Shown here: piece by piece, positions 26,549 through 35,664 of the stretch | Position numbering within the stretch: position 1 is the first letter of the stretch | Layout: every line of letters starts with the position of its first letter | Source of the DNA: Pararhizobium sp. A13 | GTDB taxonomy: Bacteria > Pseudomonadota > Alphaproteobacteria > Rhizobiales > Rhizobiaceae | Assembly: GCF_040126305.1 (NCBI RefSeq) | Contig: NZ_CP149512.1 | Span: 186,001 to 250,000 of the forward strand | Length of the DNA: 64,000 nt | Direction of reading: 5' to 3' | Translations under genes and position numbers: made by a program | Notes under the pieces: generated by a model | Told to the model about the DNA's origin: nothing | Database searches by the model: none | The model's input: the letters and a program-made list of their open reading frames with translations, nothing else

Positions 26549-28435
26549 TCAACCGGCCCCGGCGGCGGCAATCCCGTCCGCAAGCGACTGAAAAAGAATG
26601 CGATTGCGACCTTGCGTCTTGGCGTCGTAGAGCGCGGCATCCGCCGCCGACAGGAGACGGCTCGGATCCGCCAGCAACATACGCCCTGTTGCACTGGATA
26701 TACCGACGCTCGCGGTCACCCTTCCGAATTCGCTCCGGGAGTGGACGATATTCTCCTCGTTGAGATGGAGCGCGAATTGCTCGGCGACGACGATCGCCCC
26801 CTCCGCCTTGGTTTCGGGGAGCAGAACAACGAACTCCTCGCCGCCGTAGCGAGCGGCGATATCCGCCGGACGCTTTACCGATTTGAGGAGACATCTGCTG
26901 ATGATGCGCAAGCATTGGTCTCCGGCAGGATGCCCATAGGTGTCGTTATATGCTTTGAAGCGGTCGATATCGACCAAGAGCAGACTGAGCGGCGTGTTGT
27001 TCCTGGCGCATCTCGCCGCTTCTCGCACGAATGCCTCGTCGAAGGCCCGACGATTGACGATACCGGTCAACCCGTCCGTTTCCGACAAAGTTTTCAATTG
27101 CTCCGCTGATGCCCGAAGCGCGACTTCTGCCTGTTTCATCCCGGTAATATCCGATACGACGACAATCGCTGTGCCGTCTTCGCCGAGTCTGGTCCTGATG
27201 CTGCGCCAGTCTCCGTTGTAAAGCTGGACCTCTTCGTTCTTGTTGCGGTGAAGCGTGGCAGCCGTCTCCATCGCCCATTCCTTCCCCGCGTCTTGCGGGA
27301 CACCTACCCGTTCGCGCGTTTCGACGACGCGGCGAACGATATCGCCGATGTGCGCGCCAACCACACGGGCATTGCCTGATAACGGGAAGGCATCGCGATA
27401 CTGCTCATTGCAAAATACAAGAAAGCCCTTGCTGTCAAACAGGGCGAAGCCATCGGACATTCCGGCCATGGCATGCGACAGCAAGTTCCTTTTTTCCCGC
27501 AGCTCGCGTTCGAGAGCAGTCCGTTCCGTAATGTCTCGCGTTACCCCTGCCAGGCCGATGACACGCCCCTCGTTGTCTCGAAGCGGAACCTTGGAGGCCA
27601 GCATAAACCTGTCGCCGATATGTTCGAAAGAGTCGACAAGGGGCGTTCCCGTTCGCATGACCTCCTGTTCATGATGATACAACCCTTCCGCGAGTGGCGG
27701 CGTCATGAGATTGAAATCGGACAGTCCGACCATCTCGTCGGGAGAATTGAACCGAAAGAGGCGGACCATGTTGTCATTGACAGTAATGAACCGGCTGTCC
27801 TGGTCTTTCACGTAAAGATAATCGGGCGATTGCGAAAACGCCGTCTCCAGCATCCTCCGCTCACGATGCAGTTGGCGCGTTTTCAATATTATGAAACCGC
27901 AGATGATAGTTGCGGCGCAGTTCATAACGGCCATGGGCAGGCCGACCGCAGACAGCGTATCGGCCTTCGACAACGTGGGTAGCACCGCCATCAAAATAAA
28001 AAGTGCGCTACCCACCGCGACGGTTAGGAGCATGATGTCCAGGAACCGCGGCGTCCTCTTCCTGATGAAGAAATGCGCTGCCAGGCCAATGGCTGAAACA
28101 ACCATAATTGCCAGGACGCCGTCGACCACGGCTGCTCCACCGATCACGATACGAGAAATGACGGCAAGCGGCGCGGCTATGCCAACGGCGAGCGGACCGC
28201 CAAACATGCCCGCGAGCACGAGAGGCGCGAAGCGCAGATCGATATAGACACCGGGGTTGAATTCAATTGCCAGCAAGACAGAGCCGATTGAAGTCCCTCC
28301 GGCTATGATCCCGAAGACGACCCTTTCACATCCAACAAACAGCCGCTGAAACCAGATTGACAGATGCGCCCAAATCGATATTGCCAAGCTTACAAACGCA
28401 AGATTGCCAACGAACTGCTCCCAGATGCTATTCAT
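26549..28435 (-). CDS. Membrane diguanylate cyclase with 5TMR-LYT and two PAS domains
   Basis: 628 residues. Start is taken at the ATG at 28435, directly before the first hydrophobic stretch; the longer frame lacks domain character. Residues 1-185 hold six or so membrane segments with the 5TMR-LYT signature (IDLRFAPLVLAGMFGGP). Two PAS domains cover about 195-320 and 335-450. The GGDEF domain has GGEEF at 531-535 and an inhibitory I-site RPAD at 522-525, five residues before it, so both synthesis of cyclic di-GMP and product inhibition are expected. No EAL domain. A cyclic di-GMP enzyme is relevant to the adhesin-like proteins in the window, but a direct link is not shown. Confidence 0.9.
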   Translation of the reverse strand: MNSIWEQFVGNLAFVSLAISIWAHLSIWFQRLFVGCERVVFGIIAGGTSIGSVLLAIEFNPGVYIDLRFAPLVLAGMFGGPLAVGIAAPLAVISRIVIGGAAVVDGVLAIMVVSAIGLAAHFFIRKRTPRFLDIMLLTVAVGSALFILMAVLPTLSKADTLSAVGLPMAVMNCAATIICGFIILKTRQLHRERRMLETAFSQSPDYLYVKDQDSRFITVNDNMVRLFRFNSPDEMVGLSDFNLMTPPLAEGLYHHEQEVMRTGTPLVDSFEHIGDRFMLASKVPLRDNEGRVIGLAGVTRDITERTALERELREKRNLLSHAMAGMSDGFALFDSKGFLVFCNEQYRDAFPLSGNARVVGAHIGDIVRRVVETRERVGVPQDAGKEWAMETAATLHRNKNEEVQLYNGDWRSIRTRLGEDGTAIVVVSDITGMKQAEVALRASAEQLKTLSETDGLTGIVNRRAFDEAFVREAARCARNNTPLSLLLVDIDRFKAYNDTYGHPAGDQCLRIISRCLLKSVKRPADIAARYGGEEFVVLLPETKAEGAIVVAEQFALHLNEENIVHSRSEFGRVTASVGISSATGRMLLADPSRLLSAADAALYDAKTQGRNRILFQSLADGIAAAGAG

Positions 28436-28739
28436 CACGCTGCGTCGGCCTTTTAAGCATGTTTTGAAAGGAACCGATCTTACGGCAAAGCTGGTTTGAG
28501 TTTGGTTAAGTCGAGAAGCGCAGTCTACCAGCGACCGAGGCAATAATGTCCACTTTTCACCTTTGATATCCACATCACGCATTTGAAATGCACTCGACGC
28601 GGAAGAGGCCGTCGCGGGTCGCAATTTCCAGCTGTCTCCGGCTCCTCTTCGCTGACCATTCAGTCTGAGACGCCATCAAAAATAGCGCTTTCGACGTTGC
28701 AAAGGCAATAGGCCGGCGGATCGACTGAACTCGTCCTCA

Positions 28740-30434
28740 TCATGCGTTCTGCCTCGCGTCCTCGAGGATAATGCCGGCTGCTTTTTCCGCGATCATCAGG
28801 GTCGGCGAATTGGTGTTGCCACTCGTAATGGTCGGCATGATCCCGGCATCGACGACGCGCAGTCCGGCGACGCCTTTCACCCGCAGGCGGCTATCAACGA
28901 CTGCCATGGGATCGCCGTCACGCCCCATTTTCGTCGTCCCGACGGGATGGAAAATGGTGTTGGCGATATCGCCTGCGAGCTTCGCCAGATCCGCATCGCT
29001 CTGGAACTCCGTCCCCGGTTTCCATTCTTCCGGCTGGTATTTGGCGAGCGCCGGCTGCGACACGATTTTCCGGATCTGGCGGATGCTGTCGGCGGCAATC
29101 TTGCGGTCGGCATCCGTGCTCAGATAGTTTGGCGCGATTGCCGGTGCATCGCTGATCTTGTTCGAGCGAATACGCACTGTCCCGGCGCTCGTGGGGTTCA
29201 GGTTGCACACGCTCGCTGTGAATGCGGGGACGCTATGGAGCGGTTCACCGAACGCGTCGAGACTGAGCGGCTGGACGTGATATTCCAGATTGGCGTGCGC
29301 CTGCTTATCGTCGGAGCGCGTGAAGGCGCCGAGTTGCGAAGGAGACATGCTCATCGGCCCGCTGCGACGCAGCGCGTATTCGAGGCCGATTTTCGCCTTG
29401 CCGAAGACACTGTTGGCCAGAGTGTTGAGGGTCTTCGCCCCACTCACCCTGAAGACCGCGCGAATCTGCAGGTGATCCTGCAGGTTTTCTCCAACCCCCG
29501 GGAGATCCAGCGCAACGTCGATGCCATGTTTCTTCAGCAAGCCTGCCGGACCGATACCCGACAACTGCAGAACTTGCGGCGATCCAATCGCGCCAGCGGA
29601 AAGGATGACCTCCTTCGTCGCGCGCACGCCTATTCTTTGACCCTGTCGATGAAGAACGACCCCGACACAGCGCTTGCGCCCCGTTGCTTCTTCCTCGATG
29701 CAGAGCTTTTCAACGTGAGATTCCGTCCAGATGACGAGATTGGAGCGATTTCGGACCGGGCGCAGAAACGCCTTTGACGTGTTCCAGCGCCAACCGGATT
29801 TCTGATTGACCTCGAAATAGCCCACGCCCTCGTTGTCGCCACTGTTGAAATCATCGGATCTTGGGATTCCGGCCTCGACGGCTGCCTGCGCGAAAGACTC
29901 CAGAATGTCCCATTTCAGCCGCTGTTTCTCGATTCTCCACTCGCCGCCATGGCCATGCATGTCGGAGAAGCGGCTGTTGCCACCCGTTTGTGGATCAGCG
30001 CCTCCATCAAGCCTGTAGTGGTCTTCATGGGCCTTGAAGTCGGGCAAGGTATTTTCCCAGGACCAAGCGTCATCACCTGTCGAGGCCGCCCAACCGTCGT
30101 AGTCACGCGCCTGCCCGCGCATATAAATCATGCCGTTGATGGAGGAGCAGCCGCCGAGCGTCTTGCCACGAGGGTAGCGCAGCGACCGCCCGTTCAATCC
30201 GGCGTCCGGTTCGGTCTTGTATAGCCAATCCGTCCGCGGGTTACCGATACAGTAGAGATAGCCGACGGGGATATGGATCCAAGGATAGTTGTCCTTCTTG
30301 CCCGCCTCCAGCAACAGCACGCGCCTAGAGGAATCTCGGCTGAGGCGATTGGCGAGCAGGCAGCCGGCAGAACCGGCCCCGACGACGATGTAGTCGAACG
30401 CCTCATTTGCCTGCAAAGCGGTGGAGTGCGTCAT
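28740..30434 (-). CDS. GMC oxidoreductase, choline/alcohol dehydrogenase-like
   Basis: 564 residues, full length for the BetA/AlkJ-like branch. FAD motif GAGSAG at 19-24; GMC signature 1 around GKTLGGCSSINGMIYMRG and signature 2 GAIGSPQVLQLSGIGP. C-terminal catalytic His in HPVGTTKMG and Asn in GNTNSPTL. Oxidises a primary alcohol to an aldehyde; choline is possible but no betB or betI is adjacent, so a different alcohol is as likely. It lacks the C-x5-C-x3-C motif of the two cluster GMC enzymes. Divergently placed to a LysR gene 160 bp away, which probably controls it. Confidence 0.88.
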   Translation of the reverse strand: MTHSTALQANEAFDYIVVGAGSAGCLLANRLSRDSSRRVLLLEAGKKDNYPWIHIPVGYLYCIGNPRTDWLYKTEPDAGLNGRSLRYPRGKTLGGCSSINGMIYMRGQARDYDGWAASTGDDAWSWENTLPDFKAHEDHYRLDGGADPQTGGNSRFSDMHGHGGEWRIEKQRLKWDILESFAQAAVEAGIPRSDDFNSGDNEGVGYFEVNQKSGWRWNTSKAFLRPVRNRSNLVIWTESHVEKLCIEEEATGRKRCVGVVLHRQGQRIGVRATKEVILSAGAIGSPQVLQLSGIGPAGLLKKHGIDVALDLPGVGENLQDHLQIRAVFRVSGAKTLNTLANSVFGKAKIGLEYALRRSGPMSMSPSQLGAFTRSDDKQAHANLEYHVQPLSLDAFGEPLHSVPAFTASVCNLNPTSAGTVRIRSNKISDAPAIAPNYLSTDADRKIAADSIRQIRKIVSQPALAKYQPEEWKPGTEFQSDADLAKLAGDIANTIFHPVGTTKMGRDGDPMAVVDSRLRVKGVAGLRVVDAGIMPTITSGNTNSPTLMIAEKAAGIILEDARQNA

Positions 30435-30594
30435 CGGGCGGCAACTCCGCCCCGATGCTGGCCTCGTTTATTATAACGTTTGTGCGCTCGGCTTGTCATT
30501 TTAGGCGTCCTCCTCACGTTTCTTGACTGAATAAACGGGCGCGCGCCGGAAAATCCAATGACAAATGAAGTGGGTCATTATAAGCAAAATTAAT

Positions 30595-31521
30595 ATGGCT
30601 TACCCAATCGATCTTAAGACGCTGAGGGCGTTCGTCACTGTTGCGCGCGAGGGAAACGTCACGCGCGCCTCGGCGCAACTGCATCTCACGCAACCCGCGA
30701 TCAGCTTGCAGTTGAAACGGTTGGCGGCCGACACCGGCATCACGTTGTTCCGCCGCACGTCGACAGGTTTGGAGCTTACCCACGAGGGCGCGCTGCTTGC
30801 CGCCAAAGCCGAACAAGTGCTCGCTTCGCTGCTGGATTTCAGCCAGACGGCTCGGCATCTCGAAACGCAGGTGCGAGGCAAACTCCGGATCGGCACCATT
30901 ATCGATCCGGAGTTTACCAGGCTCGGCGCCCTCCTGAAGGCACTGGTCGAGAGCGGGCCAAGAATCGAAACGGAGCTACGCCATGGAATGAGCGGAGAGG
31001 TGCCGGAGGGGCTGAAGCGAGACGAGCTGGATGTTGGATTCTTTCTCGGGGACATCAGCGATTTTGACCCCGTCGCGGGACTTGCGACCGAAGGGCAGGA
31101 AAATCTCTTTCGAGCAAAACAACTCGCGCGACTGACCTACCGCGTTGTTGCGCCTCCGTCTCTCGCCGGATTCGTCCGCGGCCAGGATTGGGCGGAACTG
31201 GCTGCCTTGCCCTGGATCGGAACGCCGCCTGCTTCCGTCCACAACCGGCTGCTGGGACGATTGTTCGGCGAGCTTGGCGTGCGACAGAACGTCGTCGCCT
31301 CGGTCGATCAGGAAGCGTCCATGCTGGCGATGGTTCGCACAGGCGTTGGGCTCAGCCTCTGTCGCGAGGCGATTGCTCTCCACGAACAGCAGGCCCATGG
31401 ACTGGTGATCGCCGACCACGTCCAGGTCGAAACCGCCCTGAGCTTTGTCAGTCTGAACGCCCGCGCCGACGATCCCACAATCGCATTTGCATTCGATGCA
31501 ATTCGGGGAGTGTGGGGTTGA
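30595..31521 (+). CDS. LysR-family transcriptional regulator
   Basis: 308 residues. Winged helix-turn-helix at 8-65 (LKTLRAFVTVAREGNVTRAS, LTQPAISLQLKRL), followed by a periplasmic-binding-like effector domain. The ATG at 30595 gives the usual short leader before the helix-turn-helix; an earlier in-frame ATG at 30565 adds ten residues. The RBS is weak. Divergent from the choline-dehydrogenase-like gene, the standard arrangement for regulation of the neighbour and itself. Confidence 0.85.
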   Translation: MAYPIDLKTLRAFVTVAREGNVTRASAQLHLTQPAISLQLKRLAADTGITLFRRTSTGLELTHEGALLAAKAEQVLASLLDFSQTARHLETQVRGKLRIGTIIDPEFTRLGALLKALVESGPRIETELRHGMSGEVPEGLKRDELDVGFFLGDISDFDPVAGLATEGQENLFRAKQLARLTYRVVAPPSLAGFVRGQDWAELAALPWIGTPPASVHNRLLGRLFGELGVRQNVVASVDQEASMLAMVRTGVGLSLCREAIALHEQQAHGLVIADHVQVETALSFVSLNARADDPTIAFAFDAIRGVWG

Positions 31522-31843
31522 TAAACATTTGCCAGGTCAATCTTTTGCGCTGTCATCACCATGTTTACGAACCTCAGCGCCCGCGACGGCTTACCCCGCA
31601 CCGCGGCGTGAACAGTTCGAGCGCCGACGCGTGAGCTAGCGGCTCAGGTAAAGCCTTACTCCCGCAATGCCCGTGTCCGTTTTGGAAATGGAGCCCAGTC
31701 CTGGTTGCTGCCGGCCGAATGTTGCCTCGGCTGCAGCCAAACGGTTGACATATCTTCAGCGGTAAGCAATTCTCTCGGTATTGGTATGACCACTTGGCCA
31801 GATGACCACTTTAAGCGGGTCGCAGGCACCGTCGAGGAAGCTG
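31522..31843. other. Intergenic region upstream of the uronate operon
   Basis: About 320 bp without a gene. It contains a TTGACA at 31745-31750 that could be a -35 element (a matching -10 is poor) and the operator-like palindrome at 31782. ATGACCACTT is directly repeated at 31786 and 31802. Confidence 0.5.
31782..31792. promoter_or_regulatory. Candidate GntR/FadR-type operator
   Basis: TGGTATGACCA is a perfect TGGT-N3-ACCA palindrome, the form known for FadR and common to FCD-type GntR regulators. It lies 52 bp upstream of the gene for exactly such a regulator, downstream of a TTGACA, a position suited to autorepression. Confidence 0.6.
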
Positions 31844-32587
31844 ATGTTCTCTGCCGTAGAATCGCGCCGCCTCTATCGCCAGGTGGCGGACCAGATGCGA
31901 AGCTTGATCGAACGGGGCGAGTTGGCGCCAGGTTCTCGCCTCCCAGCCGAGCGTGAACTGGCACAGATGCTCGGTGTATCCCGCCCGACGGTCCGCGAAG
32001 CTCTGATCGTTCTGGAGGTGGAGGGCTTTGTCGACATCCGAATGGGCTCGGGCATCTATGTGACGGCGCGCAAGGGACCGTCGGCCGATCTGCCGCCGGA
32101 GGATTTCGAAGGACCGTTCGAATTGCTGAGGGCGCGGGCGGTGGTGGAGTGCGCCGTCGCCGAGGAGGCCGCCCGCCTGGCACGGCCCGAGCACATCCTC
32201 ATTCTTGACGACAATCTGGCGCGGATGGCGGCGGCACTCGATGACCGGCGCTTGGCTCTGGCGCTCGACCGCGACTTTCACGTCGCCGTCTCGGGCATCA
32301 TTGCCAATGCGACCCTGAACCGCTTCGTCGGCAGCATCCACGACATGCGCATGACGCCTTATTTCGAGAAGCTCGCCAGCTATTTCGAAAACACCGAGAC
32401 CTGGAGGGCCGCGATGGAGGAGCATTGCGCCATCCGGGATGCGATCGCCACCGGCGATCCGGCTGCCGCGCGGGCTGCAATGCGCGCGCATCTCGACCAA
32501 TCTCAGCTTCGCCTGTCGAAAAGTTTCGAGGAGGAACCGTCCGACAGCGCGATACCCGCTGCGTGGAGGCGTGTCGGGGGCAATTAG
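31844..32587 (+). CDS. GntR-family regulator, FadR/FCD type, of the uronate operon
   Basis: 247 residues. Start ATG at 31844 with GAGGAAG upstream. N-terminal winged helix-turn-helix ([40 protein letters not shown]), then an all-helical FCD ligand domain from about 90 with metal-ligand-like residues Asp and His in DRDFHVAVS and a later His in [10 protein letters not shown]. This group includes UxuR/ExuR-like repressors of hexuronate use. First gene ahead of a TRAP transporter and uxuA/uxuB, so D-fructuronate, mannonate or glucuronate is the likely effector. Confidence 0.85.
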   Translation: MFSAVESRRLYRQVADQMRSLIERGELAPGSRLPAERELAQMLGVSRPTVREALIVLEVEGFVDIRMGSGIYVTARKGPSADLPPEDFEGPFELLRARAVVECAVAEEAARLARPEHILILDDNLARMAAALDDRRLALALDRDFHVAVSGIIANATLNRFVGSIHDMRMTPYFEKLASYFENTETWRAAMEEHCAIRDAIATGDPAAARAAMRAHLDQSQLRLSKSFEEEPSDSAIPAAWRRVGGN

Positions 32588-32626
32588 CCACAGGACCAAT
32601 GACTTCAACTTGGGAGGAGAACGAAG

Positions 32627-33601
32627 ATGAAGTTCAGACTGACAACGTTACTGGGCGCGACAGCGGCCATTTTGGCCTCGACGCTTACGGCTCAGGCCGA
32701 AACAGTGCTCAAATGGGCGCACGTCTACGAAACATCCGAACCATTCCACACTGAATCCGCCTGGGCGGCCGAAGAGATCGGCAAACGCACAGAGGGCCGC
32801 TATAAGATCGATGTCTTTCCGGCCTCGCAGCTCGGCAAGGAAGCCGATCTCAACCAGGGCCTGAAGCTCGGCACGGTCGACATCATCATTTCCGGCTCAA
32901 GCTTTGCAGCGCGCGAATACGCGCCAATTGGCGTTACCTACTATCCCTATACGTTCCGCGATCCCGCGCATCTCATCGCCTATACCAAGAGCGATGTGTT
33001 CAAGCGGCTGGCCAAGGGATACGAGGACGCTTCGGGCAATCATATTGCCGCCGTCACCTATTACGGCACGCGCCAGACGACATCGAACCGGCCGATCGGC
33101 AAATGCACCGACATGCAGGGTCTGAAGATGCGCGTCCCGGACGTGCCGGCCTATCTGGCCATGCCGCGCGCCTGCGGTGCCAATACCACGCCGATCGCCT
33201 TTGCCGAGGTCTATCTCGCCCTGCAGAACGGTACGGTCGAGGCCCAGGAAAACCCGCTGACCACAATCGATGCGAAGAAGTTCTACGAAGTGCAGAAGCA
33301 TATCGTGCTCACCGGCCATATCGTCGACCATCTGAATACGCTGGTGTCGAAGAGCCTGTGGTCGCAACTTTCCGACGCCGACAAGCAGATCTTCACCGAG
33401 GTAATGCAGGAGGCCGCCGAGCGCAGCACGAAGATCATCGAAGAGCGCGAAAAGAGCCTGGTTGCGACGTTCAAGGAGCGTGGCATCGAGGTCACCGCGA
33501 TCGACAAGGCCGATTTCGAAAAGACCGTCGTGGAAAAGGTCGCGCTCGAGGATTTTGGCTACAACAGGGCAGACTGGGAAGCCATCCGCGCTGTCAAGTG
33601 A
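32627..33601 (+). CDS. dctP: TRAP transporter solute-binding protein (DctP family)
   Basis: 324 residues. Signal peptide to about residue 24 (LTAQA then ETVLKWAHV). Typical DctP elements: SQLGKEADLNQGLKLGTVDI, and GLKMRVPD with Arg169, the conserved residue that binds the substrate carboxylate. GGGAGGAGAACG precedes the start. The periplasmic receptor captures an organic acid; the operon suggests a hexuronate such as glucuronate, galacturonate or mannonate. First of three transporter genes, separated from the next by a strong hairpin. Confidence 0.92.
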   Translation: MKFRLTTLLGATAAILASTLTAQAETVLKWAHVYETSEPFHTESAWAAEEIGKRTEGRYKIDVFPASQLGKEADLNQGLKLGTVDIIISGSSFAAREYAPIGVTYYPYTFRDPAHLIAYTKSDVFKRLAKGYEDASGNHIAAVTYYGTRQTTSNRPIGKCTDMQGLKMRVPDVPAYLAMPRACGANTTPIAFAEVYLALQNGTVEAQENPLTTIDAKKFYEVQKHIVLTGHIVDHLNTLVSKSLWSQLSDADKQIFTEVMQEAAERSTKIIEEREKSLVATFKERGIEVTAIDKADFEKTVVEKVALEDFGYNRADWEAIRAVK

Positions 33602-33609
33602 GCCATTGA

Positions 33610-33637
33610 TGCCGGCGGCCCGCAAGAGCCGCCGGCA
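33610..33637 (+). promoter_or_regulatory. Intercistronic hairpin after the binding-protein gene
   Basis: TGCCGGCGGC and GCCGCCGGCA form a perfect 10-bp stem with an 8-base loop, 8 bp after the dctP stop. No T-run follows, so it more likely protects the upstream mRNA or damps downstream expression, giving excess binding protein over membrane subunits. Confidence 0.65.
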
Positions 33638-33658
33638 TTCCGCCCCTCCTTTCGCCGG

Positions 33659-34240
33659 ATGATCCCCATGCAACAAGAAGTCCATTCGCTGATAACGCCT
33701 CAGGAAATCGCCCATTCCTTCGAGGATGCCGCGCCGGTCGCCGATGTGTCGCATTATGCCGTCGAGGACTGGGCCACGCTCGCTATCTTCTGGGTGATGA
33801 CGGCCTGCGTCTTCCTGCAGTTCTTCACCCGCTACGTGCTCAACGATAGCTATGCCTGGACCGAGGAGATCGCGATTAACTGCCTGATCGGCGTCGTGTT
33901 CCTGGGCTCTGTCATGTGCGTTCGCGTATCACGCCATATCCAGGTCGACGTCCTCTATCACTACCTGCCGCGGCGTTTGGCCAGGGGGATGGCGATCTTC
34001 GTGGATATCGTCCGTATCGGCTTCTTCGCCTATGCCTGCTGGCTGATGTGGCGTTATGTGGCGATCGTCGCCGGCGAGCGCATGGTGACCGTCAACCTGC
34101 CGCGCAACATCGTCTTCTACAGCGTGATGGCCGGCTTCGTGCTGATGCTCGTCCGCTCCATCCAGGTCTTCATCGCCAATCAGCGCCGCGGTTATTCGGT
34201 TCTCGAAAGGCCCGAGGAATTTCAGAAGGTTGAGGATTGA
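33659..34240 (+). CDS. dctQ: TRAP transporter small membrane subunit (DctQ family)
   Basis: 193 residues with four predicted membrane segments beginning about residue 40 (ATLAIFWVMTACVFLQFFTR; CLIGVVFLGSVMCV; a third and a fourth in the C-terminal half). YAWTEEIAINCLIGVVFLG is the recognisable DctQ signature. The N-terminal cytoplasmic stretch of about 40 residues is rather long; an alternative ATG is three codons in. Partner of the large DctM subunit 3 bp downstream; together they drive sodium-coupled uptake of the ligand brought by the binding protein. Confidence 0.9.
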   Translation: MIPMQQEVHSLITPQEIAHSFEDAAPVADVSHYAVEDWATLAIFWVMTACVFLQFFTRYVLNDSYAWTEEIAINCLIGVVFLGSVMCVRVSRHIQVDVLYHYLPRRLARGMAIFVDIVRIGFFAYACWLMWRYVAIVAGERMVTVNLPRNIVFYSVMAGFVLMLVRSIQVFIANQRRGYSVLERPEEFQKVED

Positions 34241-34243
34241 TCC

Positions 34244-35653
34244 ATGCTTCTGCTCGTCGGTTCGTTTCTCGTCTTGATGGTGGTGGGTGTGCCCGTTGCC
34301 ATTTCCATGGCCGTGGCCTCGGTTCTCTACCTCGTATTCTACAATGTAGCACCCGACATCATCGCGGCGCAGCGGATGATCGCCGGGGTTGAGAGCTTTC
34401 CGCTGCTCGCCGTTCCCTTCTTCATTCTCGCGGGCAACCTGATGAATTCCGCCGGTGTCACCGGCCGCATCTATTCCTTCGCCGTCGCTTTGGTCGGCTG
34501 GATGAAGGGCGGGCTCGCCCAGGTCAACATCATCGGCTCGGTGATCTTTTCCGGCATGTCGGGCACGGCGCTCGCCGATGCCGCCGGCATCGGCACGATC
34601 GAGATCAAGGCGATGAAGGATCATGGCTATCCCGTTGAGACGGCTGTCGGCGTAACCGCCGCCTCGGCGACGCTTGGCCCGATCTTTCCGCCGTCTCTGC
34701 CCTTCGTCATCTACGGCATGATGGCTAACGTCTCGATCGGCGCGCTATTCATGGCGGGTATCGTGCCGGGCGTGGTCATGACCGTTCTGATGATGGTAAC
34801 CGTCGCAATCTTCGCCTACCGACGTGGCTGGGGTTCGGACACGCCGTTCGAGATGAAACGGCTGTTGTCGGCGTCGCTCGAGGTCGTGGTGGTCTTCTCC
34901 GTGCCACTCCTGATCTTCCTCCTGATGTCGGCCGGCCTGCCGATGAACGTCGCCGTCGGCATCGCTCTTGCCGCGCTGCTCGCTATCGACTGGTACTTCG
35001 ACTTCTCCGCCGTCATGGCGTTGATGACCCCGGTCATCCTGATCGGCGGCATGACGATGGGTTGGTTCACGCCGACAGAGGCTGCCGTTGCCGCCGTCCT
35101 GTGGTCACTGTTCCTCGGGCTGGTGCGTTACCGGACCATGACGCTGTCGACGCTGTCGCGGGCCACCTTCGACACGATCGAAACCACAGCGTCGGTGTTG
35201 TTCATCGTGACAGCCGCCTCCATCTTTGCATGGCTGTTGACGGTCAGCCAGGCCGCCCAGATGCTGTCGGGTGCGATCCTGTCGATCACCGACAACAAGT
35301 GGGTGTTCCTCATCCTGGTCAACCTTCTGATGCTGTTCGTCGGCTGCTTCCTGGACACGATTGCCGCGATCACCATATTGGTCCCGATCCTGCTGCCGCT
35401 GGTCACCCAGTTCGACATCGATCCGGTGCATTTCGGACTGATCATGACGTTGAACCTGATGATCGGCCTACTGCATCCGCCTCTCGGCATGGTGCTCTTC
35501 GTGCTGTCACGTGTCGCCAAGCTGTCGGTCGAGCGGACCACAATGGCGATCCTGCCCTGGCTCGTGCCGCTGTTCATTGCGCTCATCCTGATCACCTTCG
35601 TTCCGGCGATCACGCTTTGGCTGCCGAGCGAGATCGGGCTGATCCGCCGATGA
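34244..35653 (+). CDS. dctM: TRAP transporter large membrane subunit (DctM family)
   Basis: 469 residues, about twelve or more membrane segments, the channel subunit of the TRAP transporter. Family signature regions include PFFILAGNLMNSAGVTGRI, FSGMSGTALADAAGIGTIE and ATLGPIFPPSLPFVIYG. Its stop (TGA) overlaps an upstream in-frame ATG of the next gene. It is longer than the usual 425-430 residues because of an internal extension near 180-260. Confidence 0.92.
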   Translation: MLLLVGSFLVLMVVGVPVAISMAVASVLYLVFYNVAPDIIAAQRMIAGVESFPLLAVPFFILAGNLMNSAGVTGRIYSFAVALVGWMKGGLAQVNIIGSVIFSGMSGTALADAAGIGTIEIKAMKDHGYPVETAVGVTAASATLGPIFPPSLPFVIYGMMANVSIGALFMAGIVPGVVMTVLMMVTVAIFAYRRGWGSDTPFEMKRLLSASLEVVVVFSVPLLIFLLMSAGLPMNVAVGIALAALLAIDWYFDFSAVMALMTPVILIGGMTMGWFTPTEAAVAAVLWSLFLGLVRYRTMTLSTLSRATFDTIETTASVLFIVTAASIFAWLLTVSQAAQMLSGAILSITDNKWVFLILVNLLMLFVGCFLDTIAAITILVPILLPLVTQFDIDPVHFGLIMTLNLMIGLLHPPLGMVLFVLSRVAKLSVERTTMAILPWLVPLFIALILITFVPAITLWLPSEIGLIRR

Positions 35654-35664
35654 GGAGAAAAGTT

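Noticed and set aside
35062..35649. Open frame fused to the front of the idonate-dehydrogenase-like protein
   Set aside because: The frame runs out of phase through dctM; its translation is His/Asp-rich and unlike the family, and a good RBS sits before the ATG at 35665.
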